This document shows positions 1 through 5,432 of a stretch of 8,722 nt of DNA, piece by piece. Origin of the DNA: Methylococcaceae bacterium (GTDB taxonomy: Bacteria > Pseudomonadota > Gammaproteobacteria > Methylococcales > Methylomonadaceae); NCBI GenBank assembly GCA_013138855.1, contig WTBX01000331.1, positions 1 to 8,722 on the forward strand. The letters run 5' to 3'. Made by a program: the position numbers and the translations under genes. Positions within the stretch are counted from its first letter, which is position 1, and every line of letters begins with the position of its first letter. Under the pieces are notes generated by a model. That model saw only the letters and a program-made list of their open reading frames with translations, did no database searches and had not been told where the DNA came from.

Positions 1-139
1 GAAGCTGCGCTAAAATTTTTTTTGAAGCGACCTGTTTTAGTAGCTTTCAAAATTCGCCAATAGCTAAAGCTATTGGACTCCGCCTTTATATGCAACTTGT
101 TTTTTCACTCCTCTGCGTAACATCAGTTAAGATTAGAAG
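1..139. repeat. Non-coding stretch with degraded copy of the 2976-3130 repeat family
   Basis: No convincing gene lies in these bases. The recognisable part is 55-82, which matches 3052-3079 exactly over 28 nt. It includes a perfect hairpin with arms CCAATAGCT and AGCTATTGG and an AA loop at 57-76. Weaker resemblance continues on both sides: TAGCTTTC before it, and CTCTGCGT followed by GTTAAG near 111-130, which recalls the terminal repeat of the other element. Matching long terminal inverted repeats are absent, so this looks like a diverged or truncated relative. The left edge may lie outside the window. Confidence 0.5.
55..82. repeat. 28-nt dispersed repeat, copy 1
   Basis: This block is identical to 3052-3079 in the same orientation. 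Its core is a 9-2-9 perfect hairpin followed by ACTCCG. The identity ends abruptly on both sides, as expected for a conserved core of an interspersed element. Confidence 0.8.
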
Positions 140-168
140 ACCTGACAGGTTTTAAAAACCTGTCAGGT
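140..168. repeat. 29-bp perfect palindrome downstream of the FAD oxidoreductase
   Basis: The left arm ACCTGACAGGTTTT and its exact reverse complement flank one central A, giving a 14-1-14 dyad. Each arm also holds a smaller dyad, ACCT-NNN-AGGT. It starts five bases beyond the stop codon of the last gene of the minus-strand operon. It could act as a transcription terminator or as an mRNA 3'-end stabiliser, but no clear T-run follows it on the minus strand. It is a sibling of the palindrome at 3145-3173. Confidence 0.85.
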
Positions 169-173
169 TTACG

Positions 174-1280
174 CTATTTTTTAAAGCGTTTAATATCAAA
201 TGCCGCAATTGGCAATTCACTTTTTCCATCTAAAATAAGTTCTGACATTATCTTGCCAATAATGGGCGATAACTGAAAACCATGCGCTGAAAATCCAAAA
301 GCATGATAAATATTATCTGTCGTGCTAGACGCACAAAGCACAGGCAAATTATCAGGCATAAACCCTTCTAATCCCGCCCACGTTCGCACAATCCGCACAT
401 CTTTTAATTGCGGAAATAACGCCATCACCGTTTGCGCACTTTCAGACAACTTACCCCAATCCATTTCCGTTGTTTCACGCTTAACATCTAATTTAGCTAA
501 ATGTGCACCGCCAATCACTAAAGTACCATTCTGCATTTGTTTGAATGATAATTTACGACTTGCCGCTCCAATGACAGGGTCTATAAAATGCGGTAACCGT
601 TCTGTTACCATCATCATCGGTGTTTGTGGTGTTAAAGGCACGGCTTCACCCAAAGCCGTAGCAAAATTATTTGCCCATGCCCCCGCGCAATTAACAATTA
701 CATTAGCTTCAAATTCACCGTTTTGAGTACGCACTTGCCAAGCTTCATTACGTTTATCAAAACGATAAACTTCGGTTTCAGTGACGTATTGAACGCCTAA
801 GGATTCAGCCTTACGGCGAAAAGCCGTTAAAGCATGATAAGGTCTACCGAAACCATCGCCACGACAAATCAAACCGCCGACACAATGTGGCGATAAAGCG
901 GGAGCTAAATCATCTAATTCTTTTTTAGTAATTAGCTCTTCGTGACTATAGCCTAATGATTGCACTAAATCGTGACGCTGTTGCAGCTTGTCCATATCGC
1001 TGCTATTTTCTGCTACGCGAATTTGACTCGGAAAATGCGTATCACAATCAGAATCGACTAAGTCTTTTATGTTATGCCATATTTTAGCCGCTGCTACGGT
1101 CAAAGGAATTTCTTCAACCGCCCGATTTAATTGGCGTAAACCGCCCGCATTAACGCCAGAGGCATGACGACCTGCGCTATCTTTTTCGACAACAATGCAA
1201 GAAACACCGCGCATCGCCAGTTGTAGCGCAGTAGATGAGCCGATTAAGCCGCCGCCTATAATTAAGACATCAGTTTTCAT
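174..1280 (-). CDS. FAD-dependent oxidoreductase, D-amino-acid-oxidase family (HcnC/OoxB-like subunit)
   Basis: This 368-residue protein is a DAO-superfamily flavoprotein, probably the amine-oxidising subunit of a heterotrimeric dehydrogenase. The sequence shows an N-terminal dinucleotide-binding motif (GGGLIGSS, residues 9-16) ending in an acidic residue at the second strand (VVEKD, 30-34). It also has the mid-protein NCAGAWA segment (197-203) and the C-terminal WAGLEGFMPD (301-310) and GFSAHGFQLSP (329-339) segments that contact flavin in this family. It has no signal peptide, so it should act in the cytosol. The start overlaps the stop of the upstream gene as ATGA, and a strong AGGAGG lies seven bases before it, so translational coupling is likely. 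HcnC (cyanide synthase), opine oxidase subunit B and D-hydroxyproline dehydrogenase beta subunits all look like this. The true substrate is undetermined. Confidence 0.88.
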   Translation of the reverse strand: MKTDVLIIGGGLIGSSTALQLAMRGVSCIVVEKDSAGRHASGVNAGGLRQLNRAVEEIPLTVAAAKIWHNIKDLVDSDCDTHFPSQIRVAENSSDMDKLQQRHDLVQSLGYSHEELITKKELDDLAPALSPHCVGGLICRGDGFGRPYHALTAFRRKAESLGVQYVTETEVYRFDKRNEAWQVRTQNGEFEANVIVNCAGAWANNFATALGEAVPLTPQTPMMMVTERLPHFIDPVIGAASRKLSFKQMQNGTLVIGGAHLAKLDVKRETTEMDWGKLSESAQTVMALFPQLKDVRIVRTWAGLEGFMPDNLPVLCASSTTDNIYHAFGFSAHGFQLSPIIGKIMSELILDGKSELPIAAFDIKRFKK

Positions 1281-2674
1281 TCTTCTCCCTCCTGTGGAAA
1301 TAAATCAGCAAGTTGACCCAGTGTGAGCGGAGTGACAGGCGGTCGGCCTCTATAAAGCCCTGCTTGCTGTATTGGTTTTCCTGTTTCTCTCGCAACAATA
1401 TGGGCGACAGCATTAGCACATTGTCGCCCCTGACAAACGCCCATCCCGCAGCGAGTTAGAAATTTAACTTGGTTGCTGTCTTCATGACCCTTGGCAATGG
1501 TTTCACGAATTTCACCCGCAGTGACTTCTTCACAACGACAAACAACGGTTTTATTATCAGGTGTTGCTAATACTTCGGGAGGAATTGCAAACCACGCTTC
1601 CAAAAACGGTCGAATATAACGCTCTCGAACTAAGGCCTTTTTATCTTTAGCCGCAAGGCGATTACGCTGATGCTTATCTATTTGACCTAAGGCATAAACT
1701 GCATGAATTGCTGCGATTCGTCCAGCAAATTCAGCCGCCCGCGCCCCATTAATACCGCCGCCATCACCTGCAATTAAAATACCGTCTAGGCTGGATTGTC
1801 CCCAATCATTATGTTTGGGTCGCCAGCATTGTTGACTCGCATCCCATTTATGCTCACAACCTGCCGCTTGTGTGAGCCAGACATGAGGAATTACGCCGAA
1901 ATGCGTTAATAATAAATCTGTGTCTATCGTTTTATAGCTACCTTTGTGTTTAAAGCGAATGCTTTCTAGCTTTTCTTCGCCTAATGCTTCTAATTCGCTT
2001 ACACCTTTTAAAATAGGCACACCCGCACGTTTTATTTCCAGCTCATAAGCCATGCCTTTAATTAGATAATGTGCAGCTAATAAGGCTTTAGGGAATTTAG
2101 GAATCGAAGATATTTGATTGCCTAATGTAGACATATCTAATAAAGCAGTGACTTTTACCCCCGCACGAATATATTGTGAGGCGAGAAGTAATAGCAACGC
2201 ACCAGAACCCGCTAATACCACATCATCCGCAGGCACAACGCCAGAGGATTTAAATAAAACTTGTCCTGCGCCTGCATTCATTACGCCTGTTAATGTCCAA
2301 TCTGAAAACGGCACAGGTCTTTCCATTGCTCCATTGGCGACAATCACTTGATCGGCACTCAAGGTTTTGGCTTCATCATCTTGAGTAAGACTAATTTCGC
2401 GCTGTTTATTTAACGCCCAGACTTGCGTGTTTGGAAAATAATCGACCCCGCTCGTATGAAAAGCCTCAGCTAACGGTCTACCGCGTAAATATTCAGAGCC
2501 TAATTGTTGTCCTCTTTCTTCAGGTACAGATTCAATGCCTCGATAAATTTGCCCGCCGATAGCGGCCTGTTCATCTAATAAGGCAGTCTTGATTCCATGT
2601 TCAGCGGCAGTAACCGCAGCGGAAAGCCCTGCTGCGCCACCGCCGATAATAATGAGTTCGTAATGATTCTTCAT
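1277..2674 (-). CDS. FAD/NAD(P)-binding oxidoreductase with BFD-type [2Fe-2S] domain (HcnB/OoxA-like subunit)
   Basis: This 465-residue protein is the large electron-transfer subunit of the same complex. A Rossmann FAD motif (IIGGGAAGLSAA) spans residues 9-20, a second nucleotide-binding glycine segment (VLAGSGAL) lies near 153-160, and the FAD-closing IAGDGGGINGA sits at 301-311. A C-terminal BFD-like domain carries cysteines 379, 381, 409 and 414 (VCRCEEV and RCGMGVCQGRQC), the expected ligands of a [2Fe-2S] cluster; Cys419 is also nearby. This combination is typical of HcnB, OoxA and the alpha subunit of D-hydroxyproline dehydrogenase. The start codon overlaps the stop of the ferredoxin-like gene (ATGA), with AGAGG seven bases upstream. 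Electrons presumably pass from the DAO-type subunit through this protein to a quinone or other acceptor. That route is known for relatives and is inferred here. Confidence 0.88.
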   Translation of the reverse strand: MKNHYELIIIGGGAAGLSAAVTAAEHGIKTALLDEQAAIGGQIYRGIESVPEERGQQLGSEYLRGRPLAEAFHTSGVDYFPNTQVWALNKQREISLTQDDEAKTLSADQVIVANGAMERPVPFSDWTLTGVMNAGAGQVLFKSSGVVPADDVVLAGSGALLLLLASQYIRAGVKVTALLDMSTLGNQISSIPKFPKALLAAHYLIKGMAYELEIKRAGVPILKGVSELEALGEEKLESIRFKHKGSYKTIDTDLLLTHFGVIPHVWLTQAAGCEHKWDASQQCWRPKHNDWGQSSLDGILIAGDGGGINGARAAEFAGRIAAIHAVYALGQIDKHQRNRLAAKDKKALVRERYIRPFLEAWFAIPPEVLATPDNKTVVCRCEEVTAGEIRETIAKGHEDSNQVKFLTRCGMGVCQGRQCANAVAHIVARETGKPIQQAGLYRGRPPVTPLTLGQLADLFPQEGEE

Positions 2675-2964
2675 TGATACGCCTCTGCACCGTGTTGTAT
2701 TTCGACTTGCATTCCTTCTTCAACCAGCGTTCCACAAGCGCGTTGATTGGGTTTGCCGTTGATAACCATTTGGCATTCAAAGCACACGCCCATCATGCAG
2801 AAAGGGGCGCGTTTTGCGCCAGAAATAGGGGTGGTACGGGTGTAAGATAAGCCGCAACTTAATGCGGCAGCGGCAACGCTTGTGCCTTGAGCGACTTGAA
2901 TCGCTTGACCATCTATTGTGAGATTAACGGCATTTTCTTTGTCGAAAGGGAGTTGTTTAAACAT
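2671..2964 (-). CDS. Small [2Fe-2S] ferredoxin-like subunit (HcnA/OoxA-N-like)
   Basis: This 97-residue protein has the plant-type ferredoxin cysteine pattern in compact form: Cys56, Cys61, Cys64 and Cys77 (C-x4-C-x2-C-x12-C), within FCMMGVCFEC and NQRACGTLV. That is the arrangement in the small iron-sulfur subunit of cyanide synthase, D-hydroxyproline dehydrogenase and related opine oxidases. The N-terminal part (NLTIDGQAIQVAQGTSVAAA) fits the beta-grasp fold. It is the first gene of a three-gene block whose members overlap by four bases each. Its ribosome binding site, GAGGA on the minus strand (2971-2975), directly abuts the terminal repeat of a MITE-like element, so any leader or promoter must lie in or beyond that element. 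Confidence 0.88.
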   Translation of the reverse strand: MFKQLPFDKENAVNLTIDGQAIQVAQGTSVAAAALSCGLSYTRTTPISGAKRAPFCMMGVCFECQMVINGKPNQRACGTLVEEGMQVEIQHGAEAYQ

Positions 2965-2970
2965 AAATGA

Positions 2971-2975
2971 TCCTC
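2971..2975 (-). promoter_or_regulatory. Ribosome binding site at a MITE boundary
   Basis: On the minus strand this reads GAGGA, seven bases before the ATG of the [2Fe-2S] gene. The next base upstream is the first base of the 35-bp terminal repeat at 2976, so the element stops exactly short of the translation signal. Confidence 0.7.
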
Positions 2976-3130
2976 GTTCCCACGCTCCGCGTCACTGCCA
3001 TTAAGTTAAGCTATTTATTGGAGTAAAATAGCTTTAGCTATTTTCTAAACACGCCAATAGCTAAAGCTATTGGACTCCGACTTATTCGTTATTTCCTTAA
3101 CTTAATGGCAGTGACGCAGAGCGTGGGAAC
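2976..3130. mobile_element. MITE-like element, 155 bp with 35-bp terminal inverted repeats
   Basis: The left arm (2976-3010) begins GTTCCCACGCTC and ends AAGTTAAG. The right arm (3096-3130) is its reverse complement with one mismatch (C against T at the twelfth-thirteenth base). The 85-bp interior carries two perfect 9-2-9 hairpins, at 3025-3044 and 3054-3073, and no coding capacity. It sits between the cyclodeaminase-family gene and the [2Fe-2S] gene. No convincing directly adjacent target-site duplication is visible. Short AAATGA words occur on both sides, but not at the edges. Long TIRs, small size and lack of genes suggest a non-autonomous element. A palindromic regulatory or REP-like element is the alternative. 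Confidence 0.75.
3052..3079. repeat. 28-nt dispersed repeat, copy 2
   Basis: This is the exact match to 55-82, here inside the 155-bp inverted-repeat element. It contains the hairpin with arms CCAATAGCT and AGCTATTGG. Confidence 0.8.
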
Positions 3131-3144
3131 TATTAAATGAATAT

Positions 3145-3173
3145 ACCTCGGAGGTTTTAAAAACCTCCGAGGT
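3145..3173. repeat. 29-bp perfect palindrome downstream of the cyclodeaminase-family gene
   Basis: The arm ACCTCGGAGGTTTT, a central A and the exact complementary arm form a 14-1-14 dyad, twelve bases past the stop codon at 3186. It has the same frame as the palindrome at 140-168. Only the three bases between ACCT and AGGT differ, and the opposite arm changes to match. It may attenuate or end transcription before the oxidoreductase genes, although no T-run follows. Confidence 0.85.
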
Positions 3174-3185
3174 CTGATGCACAGA

Positions 3186-4244
3186 TTACATTCTAATTTT
3201 GCTCAAAATATCTTTATGCTCAAAGACCATTTTTTCTTGCAAATCCAATTCCGTCCCAATATTAGCTGCCTTCGCACGTTTAAACATCGCCAACGCAATC
3301 GCCACATCAATATAAGCTAAACCGATCGCATTAAAATAAATACGCTCATCATTCGATTCGCGTCCAGCTTTATGTCCAGAAACTAACTCATGTAAATCCG
3401 CATGAATATCATCATGTGACAATAAACCCTCGGCATACATACGGCTCAAGGTCTGCCCTCTATGCGTCACCGTTTCCCAATCATCACACACAATTTTGTC
3501 ACACTGCTGCGCGACCGCATACTCATCTTCCCAGCCGCCAATATGACTATAAAACGCGCCTTTTTTCATCCACTCCGCTTTCAATAAAGGAGCTTGCGCA
3601 CTGGTCGCTGTCACCAAAATATCCGCACCGTCCATTGCTGCGCGTGCATGAGTTTTAGCGGCAACAAACGTCATATCAGTTAATAAGGGAGATAATTCAT
3701 CAATAAACTGCTGTTCTTCTTCAACTGTTTTTGCAGCAATTCGACATTCCTTTAAGGAAGGACGCACCGTTTTCATGGAAAGCAAATGCATTTTTGCCTG
3801 TTCACCCGACCCAATAAAACCAATGCTTTCACTGTCTTCACGCGCCAAATGTTTGGCCGCAATCGCACCAACCGCAGCCACGCGAATATTTGAAGCTAAC
3901 GTACCTTCCATCAACGCAATCGGAAAGCCTTTTTCAATTTCCGACAGCACAAACACCGCCGATAAATTCTGCACATTATATTTTTTTGGATTTCTAGGAA
4001 AAACCGACACCCATTTCATCCCACATACTTTGTCATCTAATAAGGTGGCGGGTAAACAATTGATACGATCTTGCGAGGCTTGGTCAAAAATCTGCACGAT
4101 TTTTTCAGGAAATAAGATGCGATGATCCTCAAAATCTAACATCGTTTTTTCAGCGACTTCAATCGCCATACGCATATCAAAGCAGCCTGCGTCTAATAAA
4201 TCTTCTTGAGATAAATAGGTAAAGGGGAGTTCATGTATATTCAT
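3186..4244 (-). CDS. Ornithine cyclodeaminase / mu-crystallin family protein
   Basis: This 352-residue NAD(P)-dependent protein belongs to the family whose members include ornithine cyclodeaminase, pyrroline-2-carboxylate and ketimine reductases, and alanine or opine-type dehydrogenases. Visible landmarks are the lysine in CGMKWVSVFPRN (Lys77), the arginine in ASNIRVAAVGAIAAKHLA (Arg121), the Rossmann glycine motif GFIGSGEQA (142-150), TATSAQAPLL (212-221) and the C-terminal FNAIGLAYIDVAIA. The usual glycine-lysine-glutamate loop after the IG pair is replaced by a shorter IGGWEDEY (235-242), so a reaction other than true ornithine cyclodeamination is quite possible. AGAG-type bases lie six to ten bases before the ATG. 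It precedes an HcnABC/opine-oxidase-like operon, and Agrobacterium opine operons pair such oxidases with Ocd. An imine- or amino-acid-processing role is therefore inferred. Confidence 0.85.
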   Translation of the reverse strand: MNIHELPFTYLSQEDLLDAGCFDMRMAIEVAEKTMLDFEDHRILFPEKIVQIFDQASQDRINCLPATLLDDKVCGMKWVSVFPRNPKKYNVQNLSAVFVLSEIEKGFPIALMEGTLASNIRVAAVGAIAAKHLAREDSESIGFIGSGEQAKMHLLSMKTVRPSLKECRIAAKTVEEEQQFIDELSPLLTDMTFVAAKTHARAAMDGADILVTATSAQAPLLKAEWMKKGAFYSHIGGWEDEYAVAQQCDKIVCDDWETVTHRGQTLSRMYAEGLLSHDDIHADLHELVSGHKAGRESNDERIYFNAIGLAYIDVAIALAMFKRAKAANIGTELDLQEKMVFEHKDILSKIRM

Positions 4245-4284
4245 TATTTTCTCTTAATCTAATTATTATTTTCCAGTCCTGAAC

Positions 4285-4298
4285 GCATTAGCTAATGC
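4285..4298. promoter_or_regulatory. 14-bp perfect palindrome, candidate operator
   Basis: GCATTAGCTAATGC is self-complementary. It lies about twenty bases downstream of the predicted -10 box of the cyclodeaminase-family gene, so it would fall just inside the start of the transcript. That position suits a repressor site. No regulator gene is present in the window to match it. Confidence 0.35.
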
Positions 4299-4317
4299 TG
4301 ATATACGTTTTCTCTGA

Positions 4318-4346
4318 ATTTTACAGAACTAATACTCAGGCGACAA
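4318..4346 (-). promoter_or_regulatory. Sigma70-type promoter for the cyclodeaminase-family gene
   Basis: On the minus strand TTGTCG (4346-4341) is followed by a 17-base spacer and TAAAAT (4323-4318). This would give a leader of roughly 65 bases before the ATG at 4244. The optimal spacing makes this the best promoter candidate in the left half, and it separates this gene from the peptidase gene upstream. Confidence 0.55.
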
Positions 4347-4379
4347 TTTTGCCTTTTTATCATCTAGGACATTTAGGCT

Positions 4380-5243
4380 CTATTTTTTAGATTTCTTCTT
4401 TTTATTTTTAGCCGCTAAACGAGGAATGTCTTTAGCAATAAATAAAGCAGGGTCAACTTTTGTACCATTTAAATAAACATTCCAATGTAAATGAGGGCCT
4501 GTAACACGTCCTGTACTGCCTACTGTCCCTAGAATATCGCCTTGCTTAACCATATCGCCTATTTTTACATTGATTTTATTCAGGTGAAAATAACCCGTAA
4601 TCAAGCCTTGCCCATGATCTAAAAAGACCGCGTTACCGCTATAATAATAACTTCCTGTATTGATAACTTTAGCGGTTGCAGGAGCTTTGATTTTTGTACC
4701 TGTAGGCGCGGCAATGTCTAAGCCACTGTGAGGATTTTTTTCTTGTTTATTAAAAAAACGGCGCAAACCGAAGCGGCTACTTAATCTACCTTCTACAGGT
4801 GGTTTAAAGGAAAAATCAATAATCGCTTGTTTAGACCATGTGCTTAAAGCTTTGCTTAGGATAACTCTATCCGCTTTTATTTTTGCTAAATCAACGGGGT
4901 TAGGGTTGACCATGCGTTTATTTTTAATGGTCAGATGTTGTTCTGGGTATTTTTTAGGCTTAACGGTAATCCGAAATTTCATCGGTTTTTTTGCGGTCTT
5001 AACCTTTAAATCATAGCGTCCTGCTTTAGTATCTAACGGAATCCCGACCACGGCTAACCACCAGCCTCTATCATTAATCACTAATACGCGCTTATCTAAA
5101 AAATGCGCGACAGGCGCAGGTTTATTGGCTTCAAGGAGTAGAACATTGACAACGCCGCCAGCGACGACAGATTCTTTGGGTAATTCCATTCCCAAGCACG
5201 TCAATGGAAAGATTAGCAACAGTAAGTAAATTTTTTTCAACAT
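4380..5243 (-). CDS. Exported M23 (LytM-type) peptidoglycan metalloendopeptidase
   Basis: This 287-residue protein begins with a signal peptide (MLKKIYLLLLIFPLTCLG) and should act in the periplasm on peptidoglycan cross-links. Its C-terminal half is an M23 domain with a complete zinc-ligand set: His172 and Asp176 in HSGLD, and His253 in HLHW. His251 of that motif and His220 in GYFHL are the other conserved histidines. The N-terminal half (about 25-145) is a beta-rich extracytoplasmic region without a motif I recognise. The protein ends in a lysine-rich tail. A longer reading frame opens nine codons upstream, at 5270. The internal ATG at 5243 is preferred because AGAGGA sits six bases before it and it places the positively charged signal-peptide start correctly. 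No lipobox is seen (the cysteine is preceded by Pro-Leu-Thr). Role in cell separation or wall remodelling is inferred from the family. Confidence 0.9.
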   Translation of the reverse strand: MLKKIYLLLLIFPLTCLGMELPKESVVAGGVVNVLLLEANKPAPVAHFLDKRVLVINDRGWWLAVVGIPLDTKAGRYDLKVKTAKKPMKFRITVKPKKYPEQHLTIKNKRMVNPNPVDLAKIKADRVILSKALSTWSKQAIIDFSFKPPVEGRLSSRFGLRRFFNKQEKNPHSGLDIAAPTGTKIKAPATAKVINTGSYYYSGNAVFLDHGQGLITGYFHLNKINVKIGDMVKQGDILGTVGSTGRVTGPHLHWNVYLNGTKVDPALFIAKDIPRLAAKNKKKKSKK

Positions 5244-5249
5244 GGGAAA

Positions 5250-5255
5250 TCCTCT
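5250..5255 (-). promoter_or_regulatory. Ribosome binding site fixing the peptidase start
   Basis: On the minus strand this reads AGAGGA and lies six bases before the ATG at 5243. It argues against the longer frame starting at 5270. Confidence 0.75.
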
Positions 5256-5292
5256 TAAAAACGCTAACAAATAATAAAAACAACAAGCTCTG

Positions 5293-5298
5293 ATTATA
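5293..5298 (-). promoter_or_regulatory. Candidate -10 box for the M23 peptidase gene
   Basis: The minus strand carries a consensus TATAAT about fifty bases before the start codon. No good -35 is seen at the expected distance, so this is only a moderate call. Confidence 0.4.
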
Positions 5299-5358
5299 GC
5301 GTTTATTGTCTATAGCTTGCGGAAGAAGATTAACAATGTCGGTCGAGCGCGTGCAATA

Positions 5359-5367
5359 TGGTAAAAT
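5359..5367 (+). promoter_or_regulatory. Candidate extended -10 promoter of the defence-like operon
   Basis: TGGTAAAAT fits the extended -10 form TGnTAnnnT, about 65 bases before the ATPase start. A weaker alternative is TTAACA (5330-5335) with CAATAT (5354-5359), spaced by 18 bases. This is the only non-coding space upstream of the four-gene set, so a promoter must lie here or read in from outside. Confidence 0.35.
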
Positions 5368-5418
5368 TATCAGCTTAATTTTGGGGTGAATACTCAACCA
5401 TCAGCCCACCGTCATCAT

Positions 5419-5422
5419 GGAG
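5419..5422 (+). promoter_or_regulatory. Ribosome binding site deciding the ATPase start
   Basis: GGAG lies ten bases before the ATG at 5433, a long but usable spacing. It is only one base from an in-frame TTG at 5424, which rules that TTG out as the start. Confidence 0.5.
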
Positions 5423-5432
5423 CTTGCAATCA

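Noticed and set aside
322..726. Open frame of 134 codons on the plus strand
   Set aside because: It lies wholly opposite the well-supported FAD oxidoreductase gene and shows no recognisable domain.
2118..2351. Open frame of 77 codons on the plus strand
   Set aside because: It is antisense to the HcnB-like gene, with low-complexity composition and no motif.
174..2964. Firm naming of the three genes as hcnA, hcnB and hcnC
   Set aside because: Opine oxidases and D-hydroxyproline dehydrogenases share the same architecture and order, and the cyclodeaminase-family neighbour is not typical of cyanide synthase operons.
2965..3140. Target-site duplication AAATGA around the MITE-like element
   Set aside because: The words lie at different distances from the two ends (2966-2971 and 3135-3140), so they are not direct flanking duplicates.
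3416..4125. Two open frames (3416-3658 and 3775-4125) on the plus strand
   Set aside because: Both are antisense to the cyclodeaminase-family gene, whose motifs run through the whole region.
4338..4357. Possible terminator GGCGACAATTTTGCC followed by TTTTT
   Set aside because: The stem is only three good pairs, and the T-run is on the plus strand, where no gene ends. It also overlaps the better-supported minus-strand promoter.
5131..5397. Open frame of 88 codons on the minus strand
   Set aside because: It overlaps the signal-peptide end of the M23 peptidase in another frame and has no domain or convincing start signal.
5424..5432. TTG start for the ATPase gene
   Set aside because: The only GGAG signal lies one base before it, which is too close. 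The ATG at 5433 is correctly placed downstream of the same signal.
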